From: UBA7396 sp034675265 | GTDB lineage: Bacteria; Patescibacteriota; Gracilibacteria; BD1-5; UBA6164 | Assembly (NCBI GenBank): GCA_034675265.1 | Contig: JAUCDK010000023.1 | Span: forward strand, 1-17,899 | DNA: 17,899 nt | Direction of reading: 5' to 3' | In this document: positions 7,716 to 17,388 of the stretch, in pieces | Layout of the letters: every line of letters starts with the position of its first letter | Position numbering within the stretch: the stretch's first letter is position 1 | The notes under the pieces: generated by a model | Database searches by the model: none | What the model was told of the DNA's origin: nothing | What the model saw: only the letters and a program-made list of their open reading frames with translations | Program-made: the position numbers and the translations under genes

Positions 7716-9456
7716 AACTGATGTAAATCAGTGAAAGGAATCGTTTTTTACATCTATTAAAAAACTTTTTCCACTTATGAAATGAGAAAATAAAAATTTA
7801 ACTATTACTTTAATAATGGTTATTATTACTTCTCTTGCTTCACTTATTACTCCAATTATTATTACTCATACGATTGATAATGCGGTAAAAAATGGAGATT
7901 ATAATGGAATTTTAATAAATTCTCTTTTCCTATTTTTGATATTTATTGTTTGAGCTTGAGCAAATTATTTTCAAACGATTGTGATGTGATGAGTAGGGAG
8001 AAGGATTTTATTTAATCTCAGAAATACTTTATTTATCAAACTGCAAGAATTACCAGTTTCATTTTTTAATCAAAATAAATCTGGAGATTTAATTTCAAGA
8101 ATTAATAATGATACTGATAAATTAAATATGTTTTTTTCTCAATCATTAATGCAATTTCTTGGAAATTTTTTTCTCATTTTTGGTTCAGGAATTTTTATTT
8201 TGGTGTTGAATTTTGAATTATGACTTTTTGTTTTACTTCCAGCACTTTTTATTTTTATTATTTCTCAAATTCTATCTTCTTGGGTAAAAAGAAAAAATAA
8301 GGAAAATCTCGAAGCAACTTGAGCGATGAGTTCAGAAATTCAGGAAAATTTGAACAATTTTAAAGTAATTGTTGCTTTTAATCGTTTGGATTATTTTAGA
8401 AAAAAGTTTGAAAATTATAATCAAAAAAATTATATCGCTGGATTAAAAGCTTGAAATGCAAATAATATTTTTGTTCCAATTTATAGTTTTGCATCAAATG
8501 TAGCGCAACTTATTACGCTTTGTTATGGAATATATTTAATTCAAAATGGAAATTTAACGGTTTGATTATTGATAGGATTTTTATTTTATGTGAATAATTT
8601 TTATACTCCTTTAAGACAACTTGCTTCTGTTTGGTCGTCATTTCAGTTGGCACTTGCTTCTTTGAGTCGTATTTGAGAAGTTTTGTCTTTGCAAACAGAT
8701 TTAGAGGTAATTCAAGATAAAAAAATATATGAAACAAATGCTATTTTAGAATTTAGAAATGTTTGATTTCATTATGTGGAAGGAAAAGAAAATTTAAAAA
8801 ATATAAATTTTTCTTTAGAAAAATGAAAAACATATGCACTTGTTTGACCAACATGATGAGGAAAAACAACAACAGCTCAATTGATGGCAAGGTTGTATGA
8901 TCCAACTTCTGGAAATATTATTTTGGATAAAAAAGATATGAAATCATATGCATCACTTGAAAGAACGAAAAAAATATGATTTATTTTACAAGAGCCATTT
9001 TTATTTACTGGAAATTTAAAAGATAATATTTTGTATGCAAATGAAGAATATATTAATTATTCGATTGAACAAACAAATACACTTTTAAAAGAAATGTGAC
9101 TTTCTGATTTACTTTCAAAATTTGATGCTGGACTTGAAACAGAAATTTCTGTAAATGGTGATTCTATCAGCTTATGACAAAAACAACTTATTGCTTTTAT
9201 AAGAGCTATTTTAAGAAAACCAGAACTCTTAATTCTTGATGAAGCAACGGCAAATATTGATACTGTTACTGAAGAGCTTCTTGAAAGTATGATTGAAAAA
9301 TTACCAAAATATACAACAAAAGTAATTATTGCACATCGTTTAAATACGATAAAAAACGCAGATTGTATATTTTTTGTAAATTCTTGAGAAATTATTAATA
9401 CTTGAAGTATGGAAAATGCTATTGAGATGCTTCTTCATGGAAAGTCAGAGAGTTAA
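7696..9456 (+). CDS. ABC exporter half, canonical nucleotide site (TM288-like)
   Basis: A 586-residue half transporter whose ATG lies 20 bases inside the preceding gene, so the two are probably translationally coupled and form one heterodimer. The membrane domain covers about 30-330. The nucleotide-binding domain has Walker A GPTGGGKT (384-391; three of its glycines TGA), Walker B LLILDEAT with catalytic E516, and H-loop H547 (IIAHRLNTIKNAD). Its signature is a divergent ISLGQ (491-495). In heterodimers of this kind the altered signature faces the degenerate Walker site of the partner, which fits exactly: the D495/Q526 site of the first subunit pairs with this ISLGQ, while LSGGQ of the first subunit pairs with the active site here. 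Ends in a terminator. Confidence 0.94.
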
Positions 9457-9478
9457 AAAACTCTCATTTTTAATTTTT
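9448..9478 (+). terminator. intrinsic terminator of the ABC operon
   Basis: GAGAGTT and AACTCTC (9448-9454, 9459-9465) form a 7-bp stem with an AAAA loop, followed by ATTTTTAATTTTT. The stem starts inside the last codons and includes the stop codon of the second ABC gene. The carboxypeptidase gene starts 12 bases after the T tract, so partial read-through may serve it. Confidence 0.65.
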
Positions 9479-9490
9479 AGGTTTATTGAG

Positions 9491-10561
9491 ATGAAAAAAG
9501 TTACGTTATGTTTTATATTTTTATTTTCTCTTAGTTTTCATTTTGTACATGCAAATGAAGAGAATAAAATAATTGAAATTCAGGGAAGAAATATTTCGTA
9601 TAATCTATTTTTTCAAAGACTTGAATCTATTATAGAAAAACAAAAAGTAAGTAATTTATATCAAAAAAAACATTATATTCTCAAAATAAAAAAAGTTTTG
9701 AATCTTTTGAAAAATGACGATATAAATTTGATTCTTAATAATTTGTTAGAGAAAATAAATAATGAAATCTATACAGATGAAAATACTCTAAAAGAAGTGG
9801 TTATTTGAAAAAGTGTGCTTGGAAAAGAAATAAAAGTGACTTATAAATGAAATATTGCTCAATGATTTACATTATTTATTTGAAGTATTCATGGAGGATA
9901 TGAATATGGAACGTATGAGAGCATAAAAGCATTGGCTGAAAAACTTAAAAATAGCAATAAAAAACAATGGATGATTATTGAAACACTCAATCCAGATGGT
10001 TTGCAAATATTTAAAGAAAATGGAAATAAACAAGAAGCTTATTTAGAATGAAGATGAAATTTTAATGGGGTTGATTTAAATAGAAATTTTTGTACGCTGA
10101 ATTATCAAAGTGGAAGTTATGTAAAAAATGCAAGTAATGATAAGGAAAATTCTATGGGGTTTTCTTTATGAGAACAATGTGGAAGTGAACCAGAAGTACA
10201 ATCAATGGATTATGTATTGAATAATTTTAAAATCAATAAAATAATAGATATACATTCAAAATGAGGAATTATTTTTATTCCAGATAATTCTATTGATGAT
10301 ACAAGAGTGCAAAATTTATGATATGAAGTGAAAAAAATATTAGGAAGTGATTATGAGTTTGATATCAGTTATACCACACAACAGCAAAAAATGAGAAAAA
10401 TAAAAATCTATGAAGTTGATGAAGGATGAAGCTGATTGTATACTTGAATGTTAATTACATATGCATATGAAAAATTTAATATTCCATCTATTATTATTGA
10501 ACTTAAAGAACACTGAGTTATTGAGGAAAATATTAGCAAATTAGTAAATATGCTAGATTAA
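9491..10561 (+). CDS. exported M14-family zinc carboxypeptidase
   Basis: A 356-residue metallopeptidase. Signal peptide MKKVTLCFIFLFSLSF with likely cleavage after VHA (residue 21) puts it outside the cytoplasm. Residues about 25-100 are a helical prodomain-like region; the M14 catalytic domain follows with the zinc-site motif IHGGYE (H134, E138), the family markers NPDG and VDLNRNF (R198), the second zinc His in IDIHSKGG (H255) and the catalytic Glu in IIIELKEHG (E337). Members with this HGGYE variant often act on peptidoglycan stem peptides (D-Glu/Dap bonds); that substrate is inferred. The start at 9491 is chosen for the signal peptide; an upstream in-frame start would lie inside the terminator. 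It stands alone after the ABC operon. Confidence 0.9.
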
Positions 10562-10578
10562 AAATATGTACATTGTAC

Positions 10579-10605
10579 TTGATTTTTAGGTTATTTTTTT
10601 ATAAT
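10579..10605 (+). promoter_or_regulatory. promoter of the DUF2177/DUF1295 pair
   Basis: A perfect TATAAT (10600-10605) with TTGATT (10579-10584) 15 bp upstream. The predicted start near 10612 leaves about 20 bases to the ATG at 10633. Confidence 0.4.
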
Positions 10606-10632
10606 AAAATATTATTTCTTAATAATAAAAAT

Positions 10633-11049
10633 ATGATTATTTTAAAATACTTTTTGACTTTTTTAGCTTGATTTTTTACGTTACTCATTCTTGATTATAT
10701 TTGGCTTGGAAGTGTTACCAAAGATTTTATTATTAGAGAATTTTGAAATATGGTAACTGTTCAAGATGGAAAAATTACTATAAATATTTTCGCTTGAATA
10801 TTAGCGTGGATAAGTATTGCTCTTTTGGTAGTTGTTTTTGTTTCTACCAAATATACAAATGTGAAAGATGTATTATTTTATTCAGCGCTTATATGATTTT
10901 TAAGTTATAGTATGTATGATTTAACCAATTTAACTTTTTTGAATAATTATTCTCTTAAGTTTACTATTGTTGATATTGCTTGGGGAACTTTTGCTTGTAG
11001 TATGGTATGACTTACAAGTTATTTAGTTTTTAGTAATTTTTGAAAATAA
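10633..11049 (+). CDS. DUF2177 family membrane protein
   Basis: A 138-residue integral membrane protein with four hydrophobic helices. It carries the DUF2177 hallmarks in order: LDYIWLGSVTKDF in the first helix region, YSMYDLTNLTFLNNYSLK around residues 93-110, and VDIAWGTFACS near 113-123. Function of the family is unknown to me. In-frame TGA codons read as Gly. Its TAA stop overlaps the ATG of the DUF1295 gene by one base (TAATG), so the two are translationally coupled and probably act together in the membrane, perhaps in lipid metabolism as the partner suggests. Confidence 0.88.
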
Positions 11050-11792
11050 TGGTCCATATATTTTTCATAATACTTTTTTTGTATTTTTTACTTTTTTTGC
11101 TTTCAATACGACTCAAAGATAATTCTATTGTGGATGTTTTTTGGTGATTTTGATTTATTGTCATTTCTTGGTATTTATTTTTTTATTATCAATATTTTAA
11201 TATTTGAAATATTTTATTTTTAGCTTTGATAAATCTTTGGTGACTGAGACTTTCTGGGAGTATTTTTTTAAAAAAGATACAAACTAAAAAAGAAGATGCT
11301 AGATATGCAAAGTGGAGGGGAGAATGGAAAAGTTTTTATTTGAGAAGCTTTTTTCAAGTGTATATTTTGCAGATGATTTTACTTTTTATAGTTTCAGTAC
11401 CTCTTTTTGTTGTTTTTGAAAATATTTTAGAGATAGATTCTGTATTTTTAGCTTGATTTCTTGTTTCAATATGTTGACTTATATATGAGACTTTGGCTGA
11501 TTATCAGCTATCAAGTGCTATAAAAAATAAAATTTTCAAAAGTGATGAAATATTTACTTGAGGTCTTTTTAAATATTCTAGGCATCCAAATTATTTTTGA
11601 GAAATATTCTTTTGGTTTTGAGTTTTTATAATTTCTCTCAATTTTAGTTTTTGGTGATTTTTTGGATTTTTTATGATTACTTTTTTACTTCTTTTTGTTT
11701 CAGGAGTTCCTATGAAAGAAGAAAGATATAAACTAAAATCAAATTGGTGAGAGTATAGCAAGGTTTCAAAGATATTACCAAAATGGTGGTAG
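11049..11792 (+). CDS. DUF1295 / steroid-5-alpha-reductase-like membrane protein
   Basis: A 247-residue multi-helix membrane protein of the DUF1295 family, related to 3-oxo-5-alpha-steroid 4-dehydrogenase and isoprenylcysteine methyltransferase folds. Seen: SIVDVFWGFGF near residues 27-37, the family segments NLWGLRLSGSIF and DARYAKWRGEW, and the diagnostic C-terminal SRHPNYFGEIFFW followed by GVPMKEERYK and WGEYSKVSKILPKWW. Relatives are thought to modify lipids or fatty acids with NAD(P)H, but no substrate can be assigned here. It contains the only CGA codon I noticed in frame in this window (residue 21, in a basic position). One-base overlap with the DUF2177 gene. It ends with TAG before a bidirectional terminator. 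Confidence 0.9.
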
Positions 11793-11824
11793 ATGGAAAT
11801 ATTTGAAAAAAGTGTGTTTCAGTA

Positions 11825-11854
11825 AAAAACCTAGAACGAATGTTCTAGGTTTTT
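11825..11854. terminator. bidirectional terminator between DUF1295 and hsdR
   Basis: Perfect 13-bp inverted repeat AAAAACCTAGAAC / GTTCTAGGTTTTT with a GAAT loop, A tract on one side and T tract on the other. It lies between convergent genes and overlaps the stop codon of hsdR. Confidence 0.9.
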
Positions 11855-14800
11855 AAATTTCCTTACTTGATATATCAAAAAATCTTTCAAAGAAATTAGT
11901 TAATTTTTCTATAACAATATTTCTTTTTTGAGTTCTTGTATTATCTTTAGAAAAACGAGAAACTTGGGGTAAAATTTTTGTTATTCAAGTTCAAGTTTTT
12001 CCAATAAAACCATCTCTAAAAGAATTTTCAACAAAACTATAAGTTTCATCTTTATTCAAATTTTCTTCTTCAATTATTTTATCTAACTCTTCTATTTTCT
12101 TTTTTTCAACATATTCTAACCAATCATCATCTACAGAAGTTGAGGCATCAAGATTTAATATAAATTGATCTATTAAATCTTTTTTATTACGAAGTTCAAC
12201 ACTCGAATTAATTGCTTTATTAATATCACTTAAAATTTCTTTATCTTTTGTATTACTAGAGTGATATTTTTTAATAAGTTCAATAATATAATCAATATTA
12301 ATTTCAACTTGTTTAATGAGTTCCATTTCAAAAACTAAATCATCATTAATAACTTCTTTTTCACTATCTTTTCATTTTCTAAAATCATTGTAAAGTCCAA
12401 TATACATACTATGATAATCTTGAATATCTCTTGGTGTTAAAATTTCTTTTCATTTGAAATCATCAAAAGTAGTTAGAATATTACGAAGTTTCAAAATTCA
12501 ACTATATAATTTAACAAATTCTTTTTGATCTTTTTCAGAAACAATCATTCCTCAAAGAGAAAATTCTTCTTGTAACTGAGAAATTAGTTCAACATATCAT
12601 TTTACTTTTTTATCTGATTCTTCATATCAATTATAATACTCATCAAAAGTTTTTAGAAGTACGATTCAACAAGCTTGTCTATCTCAAAATAATGAAATTG
12701 CATCATTAGTAGCTTTTTCTAAATTTCTAAAACAAACTATATTTCACTGAGTTTTTACACTGTTTAAAATACGATTAGTTCTTGAAAAAGCTTGAATTAG
12801 CCCGTGATATTTTAGATTTTTATCAACCCAAAGAGTATTGAGAGTTGTTGCATCAAAACCAGTTAAAAACATATTTACAACAATCAAAATATCAATTTCT
12901 CTATCTTTTACTCTTTGGCTTAAATCTTTGTAATAATTTTGAAATTTATCAGAGCTTGTATCAAATGAAGTTTGAAACATAGCATTATAATCTCAAATTA
13001 CATTTTCTAAAAAATCTCTTGAAGTTTGATCTAAATTACTTGTATCTTCTACATTTTCATCATAAGTTCCATCTGGTTCTTCTTCATTAGCTGTATAACT
13101 AAAAATAGTTCCAACTTTTAATTGTTTATCACTTGGTAATCAAGCTAATTGTTTTTTAAATTCTTCATAATACAATTTTGCCATTGGAATAGATGAAACT
13201 GCAAAAATAGAATTAAATCAAGCAAGTCTTCTATCTTTTAAAGTATAAAAACTATTTCTTTTAGTTTTTTGGTCAAAATGTTCACGAATATAATTTACAA
13301 TATTTGAAATCCTTTGTGGATCAGATAAAGCTTTTTCTCTATCAATATCAGTAATTGATTTATCTTCAATATCTTCAGCTTTTTTTATAGTAGAAAAATA
13401 TTCTATTTTAAAAGGTAATACATTTTTATCAGCAATAGCATCAACTATTGTATAAGAATGAATTGAAGTTTGGTGATCATCTTTTGGACAATTTTTTGGA
13501 TCTCAATGTTCAAAACAACCAAAAGCTTGAATAGTCGTTCTTACATCTGGATGTTTTCATCAAATTGAGTTTTTAGCAAAAATTGGAGTTCCAGTAAAAC
13601 CAAATAAATAATATTTTTTAAAAGCATCAGTTATTGATTTATGCATATCACCAAATTGGCTACGATGACATTCATCAAATATGATAACTATTTCACCTTC
13701 AAAAATAGCATGTCATTTATTTTTTTTGATAAATTTATCGAGTTTTTGAATAGTTGTAATAATTATTTTAGATTTTGGATCTTCTAATTGAGCCGTTAAT
13801 TTTGCAGTACTTGTATTGCTATTTGCAGCTCACTTTTCAAATTTGTCATATTCTTTCATCGTTTGATAATCCAAATCTTTTCTATCAACTACAAAAAGTA
13901 CTTTTTTAATATTTGGTAATTTGCTTGCAATTTGTGATGTTTTAAAACTTGTTACTGTTTTACCAGAACCAGTTGTATGCCATACATATCAACCTGCATC
14001 AATTGTTCCATATTTTTTATAATGTGAACTTACTTCAATTTTATTAATAATTTTTTCAGTAGCTACGATTTGGTATGGTCTCATAACTAGTAGCTGTTTT
14101 TCTGCTGTAAAAATACAATATTTCGTCAAAATATTTAACAAAGTATGTTTCGCAAAAAAAGTTTTTGAAAAATCAATCAAATCAATAATTGGTTTATTTG
14201 TATAATCAGCCCACCAACTCGTAAACTCAAAACTATTACTAGATTTTTTTCATTTTGTGCTTGATTTACTTCATTGTTCTTTTACATGAGAGAATCTTGT
14301 AGTATTACTATAATATTTCGTATAAGTTCCATTTGAAATTACAAAAAGTTGAACATATTCAAAAAGTCCACTATCTGCCCAAAAACTTTCTCTTTGGTAT
14401 CTATTTATTTGATTAAAAGCTTCTTGTAAGGCTACTCATCTTCTTTTTAGTTCAATATGTACCAAAGGCAAACCATTTACAAGAATAGTTACATCATAAC
14501 GATTTGATCTAGTTCCTTCATCTGTTGCATACTGATTTATAACTTGCAAGTTATTATTGTGAATATCTTTTTTATCAAGCAAATAAATATTTTTATCTTC
14601 TCCGTTATCACATTTTAAAACTTTTATATAATCTTCTTGAATAGTTGCCGTTTTATCCTCTATACTTTGATTTGGATTTGCAATTTCTGTTTTTAAAAAA
14701 TGTTCCCATTCATTATCACTAAAGTTATAATTATTTAGTTTTTCAAGTTGTGTTCTTAGATTTTTAACTAAATCATTCTCATTTGTAATATTAATATATT

Positions 14801-14951
14801 CATAAGCTTGATTTTGAAGTTGCCAGATAAACTCTTTTTCAAGAGCATCTTCACTTTGATAGCTTTCAGCTTTTCTTTCTGATGGGATGTATTCAGTTAC
14901 TACGGTACTTTGTGGATTTTGAGCAACTAGGTTTAAGTTTTTGGTTGTCAT
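11853..14951 (-). CDS. hsdR: type I restriction enzyme R subunit (HsdR), orphan
   Basis: DNA-translocating, DNA-cutting subunit of type I restriction systems, 1032 residues in one open frame, a normal length. N-terminal PD-(D/E)xK nuclease: D153 in RYDVTILVNG and E167/K169 in HIELKRRG, then the QINRYQ helix. SF2 motor: Walker A HTTGSGKT (K331), motif II DECH (426-429), motif III FGFTGTP, and motifs V-VI TGFDATTLNTLWVDKNL and GLIQAFSRTNR. The C-terminal 250 residues are helical and in relatives contact HsdM. All active-site residues are present, so it looks functional, yet no hsdM (N6-adenine methyltransferase) or hsdS (specificity) gene lies on either side. In-frame TGA codons (for example in DAGGYVWHTTG) are Gly, not breaks. 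Divergent from the FtsK-like gene; no clear ribosome site ahead of the ATG. Confidence 0.95.
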
Positions 14952-14960
14952 GAGTTTTAA

Positions 14961-15095
14961 TTAAGTTAAAATAATGTTTAATTCTTCTTCATTTTTTAAA
15001 ATTTCTATACATTTATTTATAAAACTTTCATTATATTTTGTAATAGTATTTTTCTGATTATGCCAACAATATGTAATATTATCTACAACTACTTT
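14961..15095 (-). other. open reading remnant just upstream of hsdR (possible lost gene tail)
   Basis: The 158-bp gap between hsdR and the FtsK-like gene contains, on the hsdR strand, a 44-codon open frame ending in TAA nine bases before the hsdR ATG. The peptide, with segments such as NITYCWHNQKN, FINKCIEIL and KNEEELNIIL, has protein-like composition but no start codon, and a TAA closes it upstream at 15096-15098. It could be the tail of a lost gene that once preceded hsdR in an operon (the place where hsdM or hsdS usually sits), or chance: an open run of this size is not rare in AT-rich DNA with two stop codons. I do not recognise the peptide. Confidence 0.2.
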
Positions 15096-15109
15096 TTAAG
15101 AAAAAATGA

Positions 15110-16540
15110 GTGTTTTATTTCATTTATCTAATAACAAAAGTAATAATTTGAAATACTATTTATGAGTTTTATAAAAGTCATCAAATATTACAAAATAACA
15201 AACTAAAAGAAGCTTTATATTATGCTTTTAATATCTTTTGATGAAAAATATTTTATGACTTGAAAGCTATAGATAAAAAGCTACTAAAAAATAGTTCTAT
15301 ACAAATTGAAAATATTATAAAAGATATAAATAATTATTTCAGTAGTTATGATGTAAGAGTTGAAGATTATAATATAAATTGAACAACTAGAATATTTGAT
15401 CTATATCGTCCAAATTGATTAAAAGAATATGAACTGACAAAACTAGAATCTAAAGATATAATTCATTGAATCTGATTATGAGTTGAAAAATATAATCTAA
15501 ACTTAAATGTAAAAGGTAAAATTCAACTTATAATTACTGAAATTATGGATAATAAAGAATATCCTATAAATGAATATATTTGAGAATTTAAAAAAGACAC
15601 TATTTACTTCTGATTTGATGATCTTTGAAAAATAATTTCAAAACCATTAAACTTTGAAGAAGCAAATCATTTTGGGATTTATGGAACAACTGGAAGTTGA
15701 AAGACAAATTTTACTTCAACGATGCTTTACTATCTCTATTTGGTAAACCAAAATTATAACTTCATAGTTATAGATCCGAAGTGAGATTTAGGAGCGTTTA
15801 AAAATGCAGAGAGAATAAGATATGCCCATTCAAATGAAGAGATGATTCAACTCCTGGAAGAAACAAATGCAAATATGGAATTTATTAACAAAGAATTCAA
15901 CAATATTTGAGCTAGAAATTATAATGAGTACTTGAGTGAATCTAAAGAAAATCATCCACTTATTCGTCCTACTTTTATCTTCATAGAGGAATTCAGTCTA
16001 CTTTTATCTAAAGCTGAAACTGTAGATGAAAAATATAGAGAAAAAATTATAAAAATAGTAAAAAATATTGCTATTGCTGGTCGTAGTGTTGCATTTAACC
16101 TTGTTTTCTCTCTTCAAGTTCCACTTATTTGAGTCATCAAAGATAGTGAAATTTCAAGAATGCTCAAAACAATATCATTTAAGCTAGATAATTCACTCAA
16201 TTCAAATGCTTTTGGAACTCAAGTACCAATTGATATCAGTACTCTAAAAACCTGAGAATGAGTTTTCAAAGACAATATTTGATACAAAAAATTCAAAGCA
16301 TTTTTTATTCCAAAATCTGAGAATAAAAATATTCCTCAAAAACTTACTCCAAAAAAATCTAATCAAGAAAAGTATCTTGAATATGCGACAAAAAGTTGAA
16401 AATTTAACTATAATGAAGCATTAAACTTTTGATTAAACAATGAGGAGGTAAAAAATCTTTCTCGTGAATTACAAGAAAAATGAGTACTTAAAAAACTCCC
16501 TGATAACTCACTTGTTTTCACTTCATATAAAAAAGTATAA
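15110..16540 (+). CDS. compact FtsK/SpoIIIE-family DNA translocase with N-terminal membrane helix
   Basis: A 476-residue RecA-fold motor that would pump double-stranded DNA. The first 20 residues (VFYFIYLITKVIIGN) form a likely membrane helix, then a linker of about 160 residues without known fold. The motor has Walker A GTTGSGKT (192-199, G197 = TGA), the FtsK-typical VIDPKGD (221-226), Walker B FIFIEEF (289-295, Glu in place of the usual Asp), AIAGRSVAFNLVFSLQVP (cf. RAAGIHLVLATQRP) and ISFKLDNSLNSNAFG plus TGEGVF, in the FtsK order. The last 70 residues look like a small winged helix (YLEYATKSG...LQEKGVLKK). It is far shorter than cell-division FtsK and closer in size to coupling proteins of conjugative elements. 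The GTG start is inferred: there is no in-frame ATG before the motor, and an upstream ATG (15106) is out of frame. Confidence 0.85.
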
Positions 16541-16549
16541 AAATACTTC

Positions 16550-16623
16550 AAAATCTAAAACCATATAAAGTTATATTTTTAATTTTTGGCTAAAATATAG
16601 CTTTATATGGATATCTAGATTTT
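16550..16623. repeat. large imperfect inverted repeat (hairpin/cruciform)
   Basis: Inner arms 16561-16579 and 16592-16610 (CCATATAAAG... / ...CTTTATATGG) pair over 19 bp with a single G-T wobble around a 12-base loop; outer arms AAAATCT / AGATTTT extend it across an internal loop. It follows the FtsK-like stop by ten bases but lacks a T tract after it on the + strand, so it is not an ordinary terminator. It could be an RNA structure, a protein-binding site, or an attachment or origin site of a mobile element. The rest of 16541-16690 shows no gene. Confidence 0.75.
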
Positions 16624-16665
16624 AGCTCAATAAAAATATAAAATCGTTTTATTAAAGAGAAAAAA

Positions 16666-16689
16666 CACTCCGATAATCACTCCGATATC
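16666..16689. repeat. two tandem 12-bp direct repeats ahead of the small gene
   Basis: CACTCCGATAAT and CACTCCGATATC stand head to tail (first ten bases identical) directly in front of the ATG at 16691. Their GC content is above the surroundings. The position suggests an operator, possibly for the small protein they precede; no direct evidence. Confidence 0.6.
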
Positions 16690-16690
16690 T

Positions 16691-16987
16691 ATGCAATTTT
16701 TACATTTTAATACATCAAATATGAACACAAAAAAAGACTTCAAAATTTATGCAGATATAACCAAAGATAACACTTCTTTATTCAAAGAAGTCAGTGAATA
16801 CACAAAGTTATTTTTGAAGGAAATTGATATTTTAGAAATATCTGGAATGTCTAAAAAGCAGCTTGATCTTTACCTCTTCAGACACCCTGAAATAATAAAA
16901 ACAAAAAACTGAAAACAAAGAATTATTTCTATTAATATTCTCCCACATGTATTAAAAAATATTCATAGAATGAAAAAAGTAGACTAG
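16691..16987 (+). CDS. small possible HTH protein, 98 aa
   Basis: Family not recognised. The protein is soluble and basic at its end (NIHRMKKVD). Residues about 48-90 (EIDILEISGMSKKQLDLYLFRHPEI followed by NGKQRIISINILPHVL) could form a helix-turn-helix with a beta-wing, hinting at DNA binding. One glycine is TGA, so code 25 is needed to reach the end. The start could be the ATG at 16691, right behind the tandem repeats, or the internal ATG at 16721 (MNTKKDFKIY), which would leave the repeats in the 5' leader. It follows the FtsK-like gene by 150 bp, with the inverted repeat between. A regulator or accessory of the translocase is a guess from position. Confidence 0.6.
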
Positions 16988-17001
16988 CTAGTCTACTTTT
17001 T
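16974..17001. terminator. bidirectional terminator made of two stop codons
   Basis: Perfect 13-bp arms AAAAAGTAGACTA / TAGTCTACTTTTT around GC. The arms contain the final codons and TAG stops of both convergent genes, which directly abut (stops at 16985-16987 and 16988-16990). Confidence 0.85.
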
Positions 17002-17365
17002 CTTTAACTTTATTTTCTTCCATTAAAAGTACTATTTTTTCTAATTTATTGTTTATAGAAAATCAGAGCATTATAAATTCAAAGATAAATCTCACCACGA
17101 TATAATAAACTAAATAAACAAAGATAATAGCAAAACCTAAATCTTCTCTACCTCCATTACGATTATCTATTATTTGTACAAAAATTATGAATCATATTGT
17201 TTGAGATAAAAAATGAAAAATATTTCATAAACTAAAAAATAGATACTTATCTAACGAAAACAATTTTAAAATATATTTAAATCAATGATAAAGAATAAGT
17301 AAAAAATCAAGTATTATATTCATATCTTTACTATCATTTTCGATAGTACTTTTATTATTTTCCAT
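16988..17365 (-). CDS. DUF4282-like small membrane protein
   Basis: A 125-residue protein with a charged N-terminus, a membrane-proximal amphipathic segment (LDFLLILYHGFKYILKLF), hydrophobic segments about 43-66 and 78-102, a polar loop with NRNGGRED between them, and a helical charged tail (NNKLEKIVLLMEENKVKEKVD). The pattern F-x-x-E-F-x-x-x-x-F-x-I-N-x-x-L after the last helix resembles DUF4282 (usually RxxxExxIVxFxINxxL). Function of that family is unknown. It starts 23 bp after the end of the beta-propeller gene on the same strand, so the two probably form an operon. Assignment to DUF4282 is by eye and tentative; that it is a real membrane protein gene is well supported. Confidence 0.7.
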
Positions 17366-17388
17366 AATATTTTAAATTAAAAAGTAAA

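Noticed and set aside
8513..8737. Minus-strand ORF inside the second ABC gene
   Set aside because: Antisense to conserved membrane-domain coding sequence; no support of its own.
5976..9456. Many short ORFs in the ABC region as separate small genes
   Set aside because: They are fragments of two full-length transporters once TGA is read as Gly.
11793..11825. Ten-codon ORF after the DUF1295 stop
   Set aside because: Too short, no ribosome site, and runs into the terminator.
11853..14951. hsdR as a pseudogene broken into several pieces
   Set aside because: All pieces share one frame and are separated only by TGA, which is glycine here; no frameshift, TAA or TAG interrupts the 1032 codons.
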